A program made the position numbers and the translations under genes. Shown here one piece after another: positions 25,106 through 34,676 of a DNA stretch of 64,000 nucleotides. The stretch's first letter is position 1. Each line of letters starts with the position of its first letter. Source of the DNA: HGM13006 sp963650135 (GTDB taxonomy: Bacteria > Bacillota > Clostridia > Oscillospirales > Oscillospiraceae); assembly GCA_963650135.1 (NCBI GenBank), contig CAVJLG010000051.1, positions 1-64,000 on the forward strand, written 5' to 3'. A model generated the notes under the pieces. That model worked only from the letters and a program-made list of their open reading frames with translations, made no database searches and was not told where the DNA came from.

Positions 25106-26134
25106 ATGAGTAATCTACTTGAAATTAAGGACCTGAAGGTCTGCTATCATACCTACCAGGGCGATGTGCAGTCGGTGCGCGGGGTGAATCTTGATATCGG
25201 CTATGAGGAGTCCGTTGCGCTGGTAGGTGAGTCCGGCTGCGGCAAGTCCGTTACCGGAAAGAGCATTCTGCGGCTGATTCAGGCCCCCGGCGAAATCCGG
25301 GAGGGAAGCGCCATTACCTTCGACGGCAAGGACGTGCTTGCCATGAGCAAAAAGGAGCTCCGCAGCTATCGGGGCGGTCAGGCGTCGATCATCTTCCAGG
25401 ATGCACTGGCGTCCCTGAACCCCACCATGACCGTTGGAAAGCAGATCATGGAGAACCTGCTGTACCACCGGAAAATGAGCAAAAAGGAAGCCAAGGCCGA
25501 GGCAATCCGGCTCTTGCAGGATGTTGGCATTCCCCAGGCGGAGAAGCGGGTGGACCAGTATCCCCATGAGTTCTCCGGCGGCATGCGGCAGAGAGTGATG
25601 ATTGCCATTGCCTTTGCCTGCCAGCCCAAGCTGCTGATTGCCGATGAGCCTACCACGGCGCTGGACGTTACGATTCAGTCCCAGATCATCAAGCTCTTAA
25701 AGCAGCTGAAAACCGAAAATCATACCTCCATTCTGATGATTACCCACGACCTGGGCGTGGTGGCCAGCATTGCAGAGCGGATTTTCGTGATGTACAGCGG
25801 CGTAATTGTGGAAAAGGGCACCAGCGAGGATATTTTCTATCGGGCGCGGCATCCCTATACCAAGGCGCTGCTGCGTGCGGTGCCTCGGCTGGACGGCGAT
25901 AAGAAGGAAGAGCTGGATTCCATTGAGGGAACACCGCCGGATCTGATTGCACCGCCTGCGGGATGTCCCTTTGCCCAGCGCTGCAAATACTGCATGCCCA
26001 TTTGCGAGCGGGAAATGCCGGAGGTTACCGAATTCGGTGAAAAGCATGCGGCGGCCTGCTGGCTCCACCATGAGATGGCGCCGAAGGTAGCGGGCATCAA
26101 TGATTTTGACGAGCAAGCAGGGAAGGAGGGCTGA
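25106..26134 (+). CDS. Peptide ABC transporter ATP-binding protein (OppD/DppD type)
   Basis: A 342-residue ATPase with Walker A GESGCGKSVTGKS, signature FSGGMRQR, Walker B LLIADEPTTALD and switch His (ITHDLGV). The C-terminal oligopeptide-transporter extension carries a Cys cluster (CPFAQRCKYCMPIC), which binds an iron-sulfur cluster in some Dpp/Opp ATPases. GGGGAGG precedes ATG 25106. Confidence 0.94.
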   Translation: MSNLLEIKDLKVCYHTYQGDVQSVRGVNLDIGYEESVALVGESGCGKSVTGKSILRLIQAPGEIREGSAITFDGKDVLAMSKKELRSYRGGQASIIFQDALASLNPTMTVGKQIMENLLYHRKMSKKEAKAEAIRLLQDVGIPQAEKRVDQYPHEFSGGMRQRVMIAIAFACQPKLLIADEPTTALDVTIQSQIIKLLKQLKTENHTSILMITHDLGVVASIAERIFVMYSGVIVEKGTSEDIFYRARHPYTKALLRAVPRLDGDKKEELDSIEGTPPDLIAPPAGCPFAQRCKYCMPICEREMPEVTEFGEKHAAACWLHHEMAPKVAGINDFDEQAGKEG

Positions 26135-26136
26135 CC

Positions 26137-27114
26137 ATGGAAACGGAAAAGAAGCCTCTGGTACAGGTAAAGAACCTGAAAAAATACTTCAATACCGGGC
26201 ATAAAGAGGTGGTCAAGGCCCTGGACAACGTATCCTTTGACATCTATGAAGGGGAGACGGTGGGCCTGGTAGGCGAGTCCGGCTGCGGTAAGACCACCTG
26301 CGGACGAATCATCCTGGGCCTGTACGATAAAACCGACGGACAGGTACTCTATCGGGGCAAGGACGTGCATCAGATGTCCCGCAGCGAGAAATACGCCTTT
26401 AAGAAGCAGGCGCAGATCGTATTCCAGGACCCCTATTCTTCTCTGGACCCCCGCATGACGGTGGCGGATATCATTGCCGAGGGCATCGACATTCACCATC
26501 TTGCCAAGGACCGGAAGGAGCGGCTCCAGAAGATTTATTATTATCTCAACGCCGTGGGCCTCAACGAATCCCATGCCAGCCGGTTTGTCCATGAGTTTTC
26601 CGGCGGACAGCGGCAGAGAATCGGAATCGCCCGGGCGCTGGCGGTGGAGCCGGAGTTTATTATGCTGGACGAGCCGATTTCTGCACTGGATGTATCCATT
26701 CAGGCCCAGGTGGTAAACCTGCTTATCAAGCTCCAGAAAGAGAAGGGCCTGACGTATCTATTCGTGGCCCATGACCTGGCGATGGTTAAGCACATTTCTG
26801 ACCGGATCGTGGTGATGTATCTGGGGACCGTGGTGGAAACCGCATCCTCCGAGGCGCTGTATGCAAAGCCACTGCATCCCTACACCCAGGCATTGATTTC
26901 CGCCATTCCCATTCCCGACCCGGAGCTGGAGCGGAAACGGGCGGCAGAAACCGTCCAGGGCGAGGCAACGGTTGCCGGTGCCACAGAGGGCTGCCGGTTC
27001 CGCACCCGCTGCAAGTTCGCAACGGAACGGTGCGCCCACGAGATGCCGGAGCTGCGCGAGGTGGAGCCCGGACATTTTGCGGCCTGCCATAACCTGGAGC
27101 AGATCGGAAAATGA
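26137..27114 (+). CDS. Peptide ABC transporter ATP-binding protein (OppF/DppF type)
   Basis: A 325-residue second ATPase with Walker A GESGCGKTTCGR, signature FSGGQRQRIG, Walker B FIMLDEPISALD and a C-terminal Cys cluster (CRFRTRCKFATERC). It completes the five-part transporter. It lies two bases after oppD and overlaps the next gene by an ATGA. Confidence 0.94.
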   Translation: METEKKPLVQVKNLKKYFNTGHKEVVKALDNVSFDIYEGETVGLVGESGCGKTTCGRIILGLYDKTDGQVLYRGKDVHQMSRSEKYAFKKQAQIVFQDPYSSLDPRMTVADIIAEGIDIHHLAKDRKERLQKIYYYLNAVGLNESHASRFVHEFSGGQRQRIGIARALAVEPEFIMLDEPISALDVSIQAQVVNLLIKLQKEKGLTYLFVAHDLAMVKHISDRIVVMYLGTVVETASSEALYAKPLHPYTQALISAIPIPDPELERKRAAETVQGEATVAGATEGCRFRTRCKFATERCAHEMPELREVEPGHFAACHNLEQIGK

Positions 27115-27431
27115 AAATAGGAAAAATCATAAAAGAACTGGCGCTGATTTTGGGGTTTGCACTGGGTATCTTCCTGGTGCTTACCCTGATCGCCGGGGTA
27201 CGCAGTCTGCTGGGCGGAAGTCTGGGCGGAAGCCTATGGCGGCTGAGCACTTTTGTGGGTGCGATTATCTGGCTGCTGGCGGCGGTATTCCTGCTGAGCG
27301 GACGATTGGGACGGAAGCAGATGAAGCTGTGGAAGGCGCATTTTCCCCATATCAGCTTTGCAGGGGCCTTGATTGAGGTGGGCGCGGTGCTGATCGTCTT
27401 GGGCTGCGTTGTCAATTATGTTGTGTTATAA
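27111..27431 (+). CDS. Small membrane protein, 106 residues
   Basis: Three predicted membrane segments (about 9-30, 45-65 and 85-105) with a basic loop GRLGRKQMKLWK between the second and third. It overlaps oppF by four bases and precedes the ene-reductase by 16 bases, so it belongs to the same transcript. I do not recognise the family. It could be an accessory of the transporter or unrelated. Confidence 0.65.
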   Translation: MKIGKIIKELALILGFALGIFLVLTLIAGVRSLLGGSLGGSLWRLSTFVGAIIWLLAAVFLLSGRLGRKQMKLWKAHFPHISFAGALIEVGAVLIVLGCVVNYVVL

Positions 27432-27447
27432 CGGAAGGAGCGGTATC

Positions 27448-29388
27448 ATGCAAACAAAGTATCCGCATATGTTTTCCCCCATCACCATCGGGGGCGTAAC
27501 GTTTAAAAATAGAATTTGGTCGGCACCGGCCGGGGCCCATCTGCTCTATGGCAAAGAGGGCTATCCCAATGACCATGTGGTGGCCTATTATGCCAATAAG
27601 GCAAGAGGCGGCAGTGCGAACATTACGGTTTCTGCGCAGAATATGGACATTTATCAGGAATATGATAACGTCCATGCCCATGAGAATATCTTTGACTCCG
27701 AGAACCACCGGTTCTGGAATCACCTTACCGATGCCATTCATTTTTATGGCGCGAAGGCATCTCTGGAGCTGCTGGGCTTCTCCTATCACGGCAGAAACTA
27801 TAAGGGCGAGCTGGTGAGCTATTCCGTCAACGGCGAGGAGGGCACGCAGATTCTGGACAAGGCTGCCATGGAGAGCATTGCCTCCATCTATGCCGATGCG
27901 GCGGAAAATGCACTGAAATGCGGCTTTGATATGATCCTGATTCACGGCGGCCATGGCCTGATTCTCAGCCAGATGCTGTCGCCCAAGTTCAACACCCGTA
28001 CCGATGAATTCGGCGGATGTCTTGCCAATCGCGCCAAGTTCCCCATTATGATCCTCGACGCCATTCGCGCCCGAGTGGGGAAGAAGCTGCTGATTGAGTA
28101 CCGTATTTCCGGCTCTGAGCTGGGGGGCGACGACTGCTTTACTCCCGATGACTGCGTGGCCTTCCTGGAGATGGTGCAGGATAAGATCGACATTGCCCAT
28201 ATCTCCGCAGGCAGCTTCTTTACGGATACCGAGCATATCATGCACCCCAACAACTTCCTGCTGCCGGGACATAACACCTATCTTGCGGAGTATGTGAAGA
28301 AGTCCGGCAAGATTCATATCCCGATTCTGACCCTGGGCGCCTATCAGCAGCCCCAGGATATTGAGTCGGCGCTGGCTGCCGGGAAGGCAGATATCGTTGC
28401 CATGGCCCGTGGCACCATTGCCGATGCTGCGCTGGTGAATAAGTCGAGAAAGGGCAAGGAGGACGAAATCATCCCCTGCATCAAGTGCTTCCACTGTCTG
28501 GACTATCGCCGGGCGGCAACGTTCGGCTGCTCCGTGAACCCCACTGTGGGCAGAGAGGCGCGGCTTCCTGTGCTGGTGCCGCCGAAGGAGGAAACCAAGA
28601 AGGTAGTCATTATTGGCGGCGGACCGGCCGGTATGGAGGCTGCCATTACCGCAAAGCAGCGGGGCCATGAAGTAATCCTGCTGGAGAAGAACGGCGTACT
28701 GGGCGGCAAGCTGAATTTCTCCCGTCAGGTGCCCTTTAAGCGGGACCTGTGCAAGTTTATGGACTACCTGATCCACATGGTGGAGAAGACCGGCGTGGAG
28801 GTTCGGCTGAACACCGAGGCCACCGTAGAGCTGGTGGAGTCTCTGGAGCCTGATGTGGTGATTGCTGCCGTTGGTGCAAAGGCGCTGGTGCCCCCGATTC
28901 CCGGCGTGGACGGCGCGAATGTTATTACCGCCGAGGAGGCCTATCGGAAGGTGAAGGCAGGCGAAGACATTGGGCAGAAGATTGCCGTATTGGGTGGCGG
29001 CGACGTAGGCTGCGAAACCGCGGTATACCTTGCCCAGGAGGCCGGAAAGACGGTCAGCCTGGTGGAGATGACCGGCACCCTGGCGGCTGCTTCCTGCGCC
29101 ATCCCCAGAACCGCCATTACCAAGGAGATTGAGAAGTGTGTGGACGCGCATGTGAATTCCCGCTGCACCGGTATTACCAAGGACGGGATTACCTATGTGG
29201 ATGCAACCGGCGAGCACAGCATTCAGGCTGACACCGTGGTGCTTTCCGCGGGCATGGTGCCCCAGAAGGACCAGGCTGAGGCATTCCGCATGATCGCCGG
29301 AGAGTTCTTCCCCATTGGCGACTGCGTGAAAGCCAACAATGTCCGTACCGCCGTCCGCACCGGCTATGACAGCGCGATCCAGCTGTAA
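27448..29388 (+). CDS. FMN/FAD/[4Fe-4S] ene-reductase (2,4-dienoyl-CoA reductase / BaiCD-like)
   Basis: A 646-residue Old Yellow Enzyme-type flavoprotein. An FMN-binding TIM barrel (about 1-335) is followed by a [4Fe-4S] motif C-x2-C-x2-C-x10-C (Cys344, 347, 350, 361; TMADH-like spacing) and a FAD/NAD(P)H domain with VVIIGGGPAGMEAA and a second dinucleotide motif (IAVLGGGDVGCETA). Such enzymes reduce activated C=C bonds of enoyl-CoAs, bile acids or xenobiotics in anaerobes; the substrate here is unknown. It is co-transcribed with a peptide transporter and a cysteine-desulfidase-like gene. A paralogue lies at 58.7-60.7 kb. Confidence 0.9.
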   Translation: MQTKYPHMFSPITIGGVTFKNRIWSAPAGAHLLYGKEGYPNDHVVAYYANKARGGSANITVSAQNMDIYQEYDNVHAHENIFDSENHRFWNHLTDAIHFYGAKASLELLGFSYHGRNYKGELVSYSVNGEEGTQILDKAAMESIASIYADAAENALKCGFDMILIHGGHGLILSQMLSPKFNTRTDEFGGCLANRAKFPIMILDAIRARVGKKLLIEYRISGSELGGDDCFTPDDCVAFLEMVQDKIDIAHISAGSFFTDTEHIMHPNNFLLPGHNTYLAEYVKKSGKIHIPILTLGAYQQPQDIESALAAGKADIVAMARGTIADAALVNKSRKGKEDEIIPCIKCFHCLDYRRAATFGCSVNPTVGREARLPVLVPPKEETKKVVIIGGGPAGMEAAITAKQRGHEVILLEKNGVLGGKLNFSRQVPFKRDLCKFMDYLIHMVEKTGVEVRLNTEATVELVESLEPDVVIAAVGAKALVPPIPGVDGANVITAEEAYRKVKAGEDIGQKIAVLGGGDVGCETAVYLAQEAGKTVSLVEMTGTLAAASCAIPRTAITKEIEKCVDAHVNSRCTGITKDGITYVDATGEHSIQADTVVLSAGMVPQKDQAEAFRMIAGEFFPIGDCVKANNVRTAVRTGYDSAIQL

Positions 29389-29401
29389 GGGAGTTGGTAC
29401 C

Positions 29402-30679
29402 ATGGACAAAACAATCTATGATGCCTATGTAGACATCCTCAAAGAAGAGCTGCTGCCTGCAATGGGCTGTACAGAACCCATTGCGGTGGCCTATGCCGGT
29501 GCCCTGGCGAGAAAAGCGCTGGGGGCACTGCCGGAGCGGGTGGACCTCTGCGTCAGCGGCAATATTATTAAAAATGTAAAGTCCGTCATTGTGCCCCACA
29601 CCGGAGGCCGGAAGGGCCTGAAGGTGGCCGTGGCGGTGGGCATTTGCTGCGGCGATGCGGACCAGGAGCTGGAGGTCATCTCCGGCGTGACCGAGCAGCA
29701 GCTAAAGGAGCTGGACGAATATCTGGAGCAGGTGGAGGTGAAAATCACCGAGTCCACTGCCAACTGCCCCTTTGACATCCAGGTTACCGTCTACCACGGA
29801 GCAGACAGCGCCTATGCCCGGATTATCGGGCACCATACCAATGTGGTGCGCCTGCAAAAGAACGATACCGTGCTGTTGGAGGTGCCCTTCCAGGATGATC
29901 TGGTGCAGGCACCGGAGAACCGGAAGCTGCTGGATGTAGAGCATATTGTCCAGTTTGCCGATGAGGTGGCGATTCCGGATGTGCAGGAGGTGCTCCAGCG
30001 GCAGATCGACTACAATATGGCCATTGCCCAGGCGGGTATGGATGGCAGCTATGGCGCAACCATCGGTAAAATTCTGCTGAAATCCTATGGAAACTGCATT
30101 CAGAACCGGGCAAAGGCCTGGGCGGCGGCGGGGTCCGATGCAAGAATGTGCGGCTGTGAGCTGCCGGTGGTCATTAACTCCGGCAGCGGCAACCAGGGCA
30201 TGACGACGTCGATTCCTGTGATCGTCTATGCCCGGGAGATGGGCATGACCCAGGATGCGCTGTATCGGGCGCTGGTGGTTTCCAACCTGGTGACCATCCA
30301 TCTGAAAACCGGCATTGGCAGTCTGTCGGCCTACTGCGGCGCCACCAGTGCGGGCTGCGGCGCCGGTGCGGGCATCTGCTATCTCTACGGCGGGCGGTAT
30401 GACCAGATCAGCCATACCATTGTCAACGCCCTGGCCATTAACTCCGGCATGATCTGTGACGGGGCCAAGGCCAGCTGCGCGGCAAAAATTGCCTCTGCGG
30501 TAGAGGCGGGCCTGTTGGGCATGCAGATGAATATGCACGACAGCCAGTTCTTCGGCGGCGATGGCATCGTCATCAAGGGCGTGGAAAATACCATTCGCGC
30601 GGTGAGCCAGATTGCCCGGGAGGGCATGCGCGGTACCGATCAGGAAATTATCCACTTGATGATCGGCAGCGAGGATTGA
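29402..30679 (+). CDS. UPF0597 / L-cysteine desulfidase-like protein (CyuA family)
   Basis: A 425-residue protein of the serine-dehydratase-alpha-like superfamily. The N-terminal GCTEPIAVAYAGALA carries the conserved Cys ligand, and further Cys residues (for example SAGCGAGAGICYLYGG) could complete an oxygen-labile [4Fe-4S] cluster. E. coli CyuA (YhaM) converts L-cysteine to pyruvate, ammonia and sulfide; the same reaction is likely but unproven here. It follows the ene-reductase by 13 bases in one operon with the peptide transporter, suggesting uptake and breakdown of a Cys-containing or modified amino-acid compound. ATG 29402 follows GGGAG. Confidence 0.85.
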   Translation: MDKTIYDAYVDILKEELLPAMGCTEPIAVAYAGALARKALGALPERVDLCVSGNIIKNVKSVIVPHTGGRKGLKVAVAVGICCGDADQELEVISGVTEQQLKELDEYLEQVEVKITESTANCPFDIQVTVYHGADSAYARIIGHHTNVVRLQKNDTVLLEVPFQDDLVQAPENRKLLDVEHIVQFADEVAIPDVQEVLQRQIDYNMAIAQAGMDGSYGATIGKILLKSYGNCIQNRAKAWAAAGSDARMCGCELPVVINSGSGNQGMTTSIPVIVYAREMGMTQDALYRALVVSNLVTIHLKTGIGSLSAYCGATSAGCGAGAGICYLYGGRYDQISHTIVNALAINSGMICDGAKASCAAKIASAVEAGLLGMQMNMHDSQFFGGDGIVIKGVENTIRAVSQIAREGMRGTDQEIIHLMIGSED

Positions 30680-30704
30680 TTGCCCGCGTAAATTGTGCTA
30701 GAAT
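30676..30704 (+). promoter_or_regulatory. Promoter of LysR gene
   Basis: TTGATT (30676-30681), 17-base spacer, TAGAAT (30699-30704). The -35 box overlaps the stop codon of the preceding gene. Confidence 0.45.
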
Positions 30705-30725
30705 GTGCCCGAAGGGGATGAGCGT

Positions 30726-31658
30726 ATGACAGTGCTTCAAATGCAGTGCTTTTTAGAGGCGGCACAGCTGGGCAGCTTTGCGGTTGCTTCTGAAAAGCTG
30801 TATATTTCCCAGCCTACTATGAGCCGACAGATTCGCACCCTGGAGGAAGAGCTTCAGGTGGCGCTGTTTGTTCGGGATCATAACGCGGTAAAGCTTACGG
30901 ACATTGGCCGGGAGCTGCTGCCTATGGTCAAGTCCCTGTATGAGGGCTATGTGAACTCCAGTAAGGCCATTCAGGAAACCGTCAACCGGCGGCTGGATCG
31001 GCTGCGCATCGGCATTCTGGACAGCCTGAGCTTTGTGGACCCGATGCGGGAGGCGGTGCTGATGGTGAAGCGCGCCTATCCCAAGGCGAATATTCAGATT
31101 TGTCATCTGCCGCTGCGGCAGAGCTGCGGGGCGTTGCGAGACGGCAGCCTGGATGTACTCTTTATGCTCAACACCTCCATGGCCAGCTGGGACCGGGTCC
31201 GGTCTATGGCGCTCTATCGGGACAGAATGTGTCTGGCGGTGCCCTATGACCATCCCAATGCCGGGCTCACGAATATTTCCAATGAGGAAATTCAGCACTA
31301 TTTTGGGGATATGCACTATATGCTCCTGGCGGCGGAGGAATTTGAACCGCCCCTGCGGATGGAAAAGGTCAATACCGTTACCGGCTATCATGAGGACTAT
31401 GTCAATAAGCTGTCCGGCCCCTTTGCAGAGCTGGATTCGCTGATGACCATGGCACATGCGGGAGTTGTGATTACCTGCATCAATGAAACCGGTATACTGC
31501 GGAAGGACCCCAAGGTGAAGCTGATCCCACTGGTGGACCGAACACCGGAGGGGGACAAAGATCACGAGGTGTTCATCAATCCCTATTGGTTGGAGGGCAG
31601 CGAAAGCGAACTGCTGCGCTACTTCCTGGACTGCCTCAGCAAAACAAAACCCGAATAA
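30726..31658 (+). CDS. LysR-family transcriptional regulator
   Basis: A 310-residue regulator: N-terminal winged helix (MQCFLEAAQLGSFAVASEKL and QPTMSRQIRTLEEELQ) and a C-terminal effector-binding domain. It lies directly downstream of the transporter/ene-reductase/CyuA genes with the same orientation, so it may regulate them, although LysR genes are more often divergent. GGGG precedes ATG 30726. A terminator separates it from the convergent aldolase gene. Confidence 0.9.
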   Translation: MTVLQMQCFLEAAQLGSFAVASEKLYISQPTMSRQIRTLEEELQVALFVRDHNAVKLTDIGRELLPMVKSLYEGYVNSSKAIQETVNRRLDRLRIGILDSLSFVDPMREAVLMVKRAYPKANIQICHLPLRQSCGALRDGSLDVLFMLNTSMASWDRVRSMALYRDRMCLAVPYDHPNAGLTNISNEEIQHYFGDMHYMLLAAEEFEPPLRMEKVNTVTGYHEDYVNKLSGPFAELDSLMTMAHAGVVITCINETGILRKDPKVKLIPLVDRTPEGDKDHEVFINPYWLEGSESELLRYFLDCLSKTKPE

Positions 31659-31664
31659 AACAAA

Positions 31665-31710
31665 ACCCACCTCTGCTGCCGGAAGATCCGGAAACAGGGG
31701 TGGGTATTTT
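31665..31710. terminator. Terminator between convergent genes
   Basis: ACCCACCTCTG pairs with CAGGGGTGGGT; the loop contains a smaller CCGGAAGATCCGG hairpin. ATTTT follows on the plus strand. Confidence 0.78.
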
Positions 31711-31719
31711 GCTGAGAAA

Positions 31720-32751
31720 TCAGAGAATGTCAATGAGCGCCTGTACATCCCCCTGGGTGGTGGCCCAGCTGGTTGCAAAGCGCACGGCGGTATGTTCGCC
31801 GTCCAGCTGCTCCCAGAAGCCGAAGGAAACCTGCGCAGAAAGCCGCTCGTAGGCTTCACGTCTTAGAATCGGGAAAATCTGATTGGTGGGGGACTGGAAC
31901 AGCAGAGGATAGCCCTTTTCCTGGAGGGCCTTCTGCAATTGCTGCGCATAGGTTACGGCAGTCTTTCCAATATGGAGATAAAGGTCCTCTGTAAACAGCC
32001 GGTCAAACTGAATCCCCAGTAGGCGGCCCTTTGCCAGCAGTGCCCCATGCTGCTTGATGATGGTGAAAAAGTGGGGGATCAGTCCGGCGTTGGGAATCAC
32101 TACAGCCTCACCCAAGAGTGCCCCGCATTTTGTTCCGCCAATGTAAAAAGCGTCGCAGAGGCGGGCCAAATCCGGGAGCGTCACGTCGTTTTCCGGGCTG
32201 GAGAGGGCATAGGCAAGGCGCGCGCCGTCGATATAAAGGGGCAGCTGATGGGCCTTGCAGACCTGATGGATGGCGGTCAGCTCTGCAAGAGAGTATAGCG
32301 TGCCGTATTCCGTGGGCTGGGAGAGATAGACCATTCCGGGCATCACCGTATGCTCACGGTTCGCGTCGCCGTTGTACACATCCATGGCATGGGCAATGGT
32401 TTCGGCGGAGATTTTCCCCAGCTCATGGGGCAGCGTCAAAACCTTGTGACCGCCAAACTCAATGGCACCGGCCTCGTGGGTGCTGACATGGCCGGTTTCG
32501 GCACAGAGCACCCCCTGATAGGAACGAAGAATTCCGTCGATTACCGTGGCGTTGGTTTGCGTGCCGCCCACCAGAAAGTAGATTTCGGCGTGGGGGCATT
32601 GGCAGGCGGCGCGAATTTTCTCCTTGGCGGCATCGCAGTAGGGATCAAAGCCGTACCCTTCGGTTTTCTCCAGATTGCTGTCCAGAAGCGCCTGGAGAAT
32701 CGATGGATGCGCGCCCTCCATATAGTCGGAGGTGAAATGCAGCTGAGGCAT
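31720..32751 (-). CDS. Threonine aldolase family PLP enzyme
   Basis: A 343-residue fold-type I PLP enzyme of the low-specificity L-threonine aldolase family (beta-eliminating lyase domain). Visible are the cofactor-stacking region FLVGGTQTNATV, the PLP-binding Asp in YIDGARLAYAL and the Schiff-base Lys in FYIGGTKCGALLG. It cleaves threonine or allo-threonine to glycine and acetaldehyde, or acts on a related beta-hydroxy amino acid. AAGGAG precedes the chosen ATG; the longer upstream reading lacks a site. Confidence 0.88.
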   Translation of the reverse strand: MPQLHFTSDYMEGAHPSILQALLDSNLEKTEGYGFDPYCDAAKEKIRAACQCPHAEIYFLVGGTQTNATVIDGILRSYQGVLCAETGHVSTHEAGAIEFGGHKVLTLPHELGKISAETIAHAMDVYNGDANREHTVMPGMVYLSQPTEYGTLYSLAELTAIHQVCKAHQLPLYIDGARLAYALSSPENDVTLPDLARLCDAFYIGGTKCGALLGEAVVIPNAGLIPHFFTIIKQHGALLAKGRLLGIQFDRLFTEDLYLHIGKTAVTYAQQLQKALQEKGYPLLFQSPTNQIFPILRREAYERLSAQVSFGFWEQLDGEHTAVRFATSWATTQGDVQALIDIL

Positions 32752-32826
32752 AAGAAGGACTCCTTTTTGACAGAATTTTTCGAATATTATACAACAAACG
32801 GAGTGCGGATGCAACGGAACGCTGTG

Positions 32827-32855
32827 TTTACACCGGCGGGGATTCGTGATATAAT
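32827..32855 (+). promoter_or_regulatory. Promoter of argS
   Basis: TTTACA (32827-32832), 17-base spacer, TATAAT (32850-32855). Confidence 0.65.
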
Positions 32856-32903
32856 AACCTTAACTATGGTCTTTGACCGTCATTGCGAAAGGATAAGAGA
32901 ACT

Positions 32904-34673
32904 ATGGAAAAACTCATTGATCGGATCTCCGAGCAGGTATCCGCTGCGTTTGAGAAGGCCGGTTATGCGCCGGAGCTTGGGCGGGTCAGCGTTTCCGCGC
33001 GCCCGGACCTGTGCGAATATCAGTGTAATGGCAGCATGAAGGCAGCCAAGCAATATCATAAAGCCCCCATCCAGATCGCTGAGGAGGCCGTGGCACAGCT
33101 CCAGGGCAACCCCGCCTTCCTGTCGGTGGAGGCAGTAAAGCCCGGCTTTATCAACCTGCGCCTGGCGCCGGAGTATGTGGCAGACTATCTTCGGGACATG
33201 GCAAAGGCGGAGAAATTCGGCCTCCAGGGCGAGGAGAAGCCCAAAACCGTGGTCATTGATTACGGCGGCGCCAACGTTGCAAAGCCCCTGCATGTTGGTC
33301 ATATCCGTCCCGCCATCATTGGCGAGGCAGTCAAGCGCATTGAGCGGTATATGGGCAACCATGTGATCGGCGACGTGCACCTGGGCGACTGGGGCCTCCA
33401 GATGGGCCTGATTATCGAGGGCATTCGGGAGCGTCAGCCGGAGCTTCCTTATTTTGAACCGGATTTCCAGGGGGAATATCCCGCAGAGCCGCCCTTTACC
33501 ATCTCTGAGCTGGAGCAGATTTATCCTGCTGCCTCCGCAAAGAGCAAGGAGGACCCGGCGTTCTCTGCTCGAGCCCATGAGGCAACCCTGAAGCTTCAGC
33601 AGGGAGATCGGGGCTATATGGCAATCTGGCGCCATGTGATGAATGTATCCGTGGCGGATTTGAAGAAGAATTACAAGAACCTCAACGTGGAATTCGACCT
33701 GTGGAAGGGCGAAAGCGACGCCGAGCCCTATATTGCCGACATGGTGAAGTATTTGAAGGACGGCGGCTATGCGGTGGAGAGCCAGGGGGCGCTGGTGGTC
33801 AACGTCCAGGAGCCCGAGGATAAGAAGGAGATTCCTCCCTGCATTATTTTGAAGTCCGACGGCGCAACCCTCTATGCCACCACGGACCTTGCGACCCTGG
33901 TACAGCGGGAGCAGGACTATCACCCCGACAAGGTGCTCTATGTGGTAGACAAGCGGCAGGCCCTGCATTTTGAACAGGTGTTCCGCACCGCGAAGAAGTC
34001 CCATATTGTGCCCGAAAGCACTGAGCTCCAGTTCCTGGGCTTCGGCACCATGAACGGCAAGGACGGCAAGCCCTTTAAGACCCGTTCCGGCGGCGTAATG
34101 CGGCTGGAGTATCTGATCTCTGAGATCACCGATACGGTCAAGCAGCGGATTCTGGAGAACAACATCATCACCGGTGATGCGGTGGATGAGATTGCAGGGA
34201 TCATTGCCGTGGCGGCCCTGAAATATGGTGACCTTTCCAACCTGGCCACCAAGGACTATGCCTTTGATATGGATCGGTTCTCCGCTTTTGAGGGCAACAC
34301 CGGCCCCTATATCCTCTATACCATCGTCCGGATCAAGTCCATTCTGTCCAAATATCAGGAGAAGACCGGAAACGATCCCATGGCGGCGGAGCTGCTGCCT
34401 GCCCAGAACCAGATTGAGAAGGACCTGATGCTCCAGATCAGCCGGTTTGCGGACAACATCCAGCTGGCTTATCGGGACACCCAGCCCAATGTGCTGTGTG
34501 CTTATATCTATGACCTCTGCTGTGCGGTAAACCGGTTCTATCATGAAACCCGGATTCTTACCGAGACGGACGAAACACGGCAGCAGGGCTACATTGCCCT
34601 TATCACCCTGGCCAAGCGGGTGCTGGAAACCTGCATCGACCTTCTGGGCTTTGAAGCGCCGGAGAAGATGTAA
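32904..34673 (+). CDS. argS: Arginine--tRNA ligase
   Basis: Class I aminoacyl-tRNA synthetase charging tRNA-Arg; 589 residues. In order: the N-terminal additional domain (tRNA D-loop recognition), the HIGH-type motif PLHVGHIRPAI, the FKTRSGG segment that takes the place of KMSKS, and the C-terminal DALR anticodon-binding domain (NTGPYILYTIVRI onwards). I chose ATG 32904 since it follows AGAGAA and fits the family start; an earlier in-frame ATG at 32883 overlaps the promoter leader. Confidence 0.96.
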   Translation: MEKLIDRISEQVSAAFEKAGYAPELGRVSVSARPDLCEYQCNGSMKAAKQYHKAPIQIAEEAVAQLQGNPAFLSVEAVKPGFINLRLAPEYVADYLRDMAKAEKFGLQGEEKPKTVVIDYGGANVAKPLHVGHIRPAIIGEAVKRIERYMGNHVIGDVHLGDWGLQMGLIIEGIRERQPELPYFEPDFQGEYPAEPPFTISELEQIYPAASAKSKEDPAFSARAHEATLKLQQGDRGYMAIWRHVMNVSVADLKKNYKNLNVEFDLWKGESDAEPYIADMVKYLKDGGYAVESQGALVVNVQEPEDKKEIPPCIILKSDGATLYATTDLATLVQREQDYHPDKVLYVVDKRQALHFEQVFRTAKKSHIVPESTELQFLGFGTMNGKDGKPFKTRSGGVMRLEYLISEITDTVKQRILENNIITGDAVDEIAGIIAVAALKYGDLSNLATKDYAFDMDRFSAFEGNTGPYILYTIVRIKSILSKYQEKTGNDPMAAELLPAQNQIEKDLMLQISRFADNIQLAYRDTQPNVLCAYIYDLCCAVNRFYHETRILTETDETRQQGYIALITLAKRVLETCIDLLGFEAPEKM

Positions 34674-34676
34674 GCC

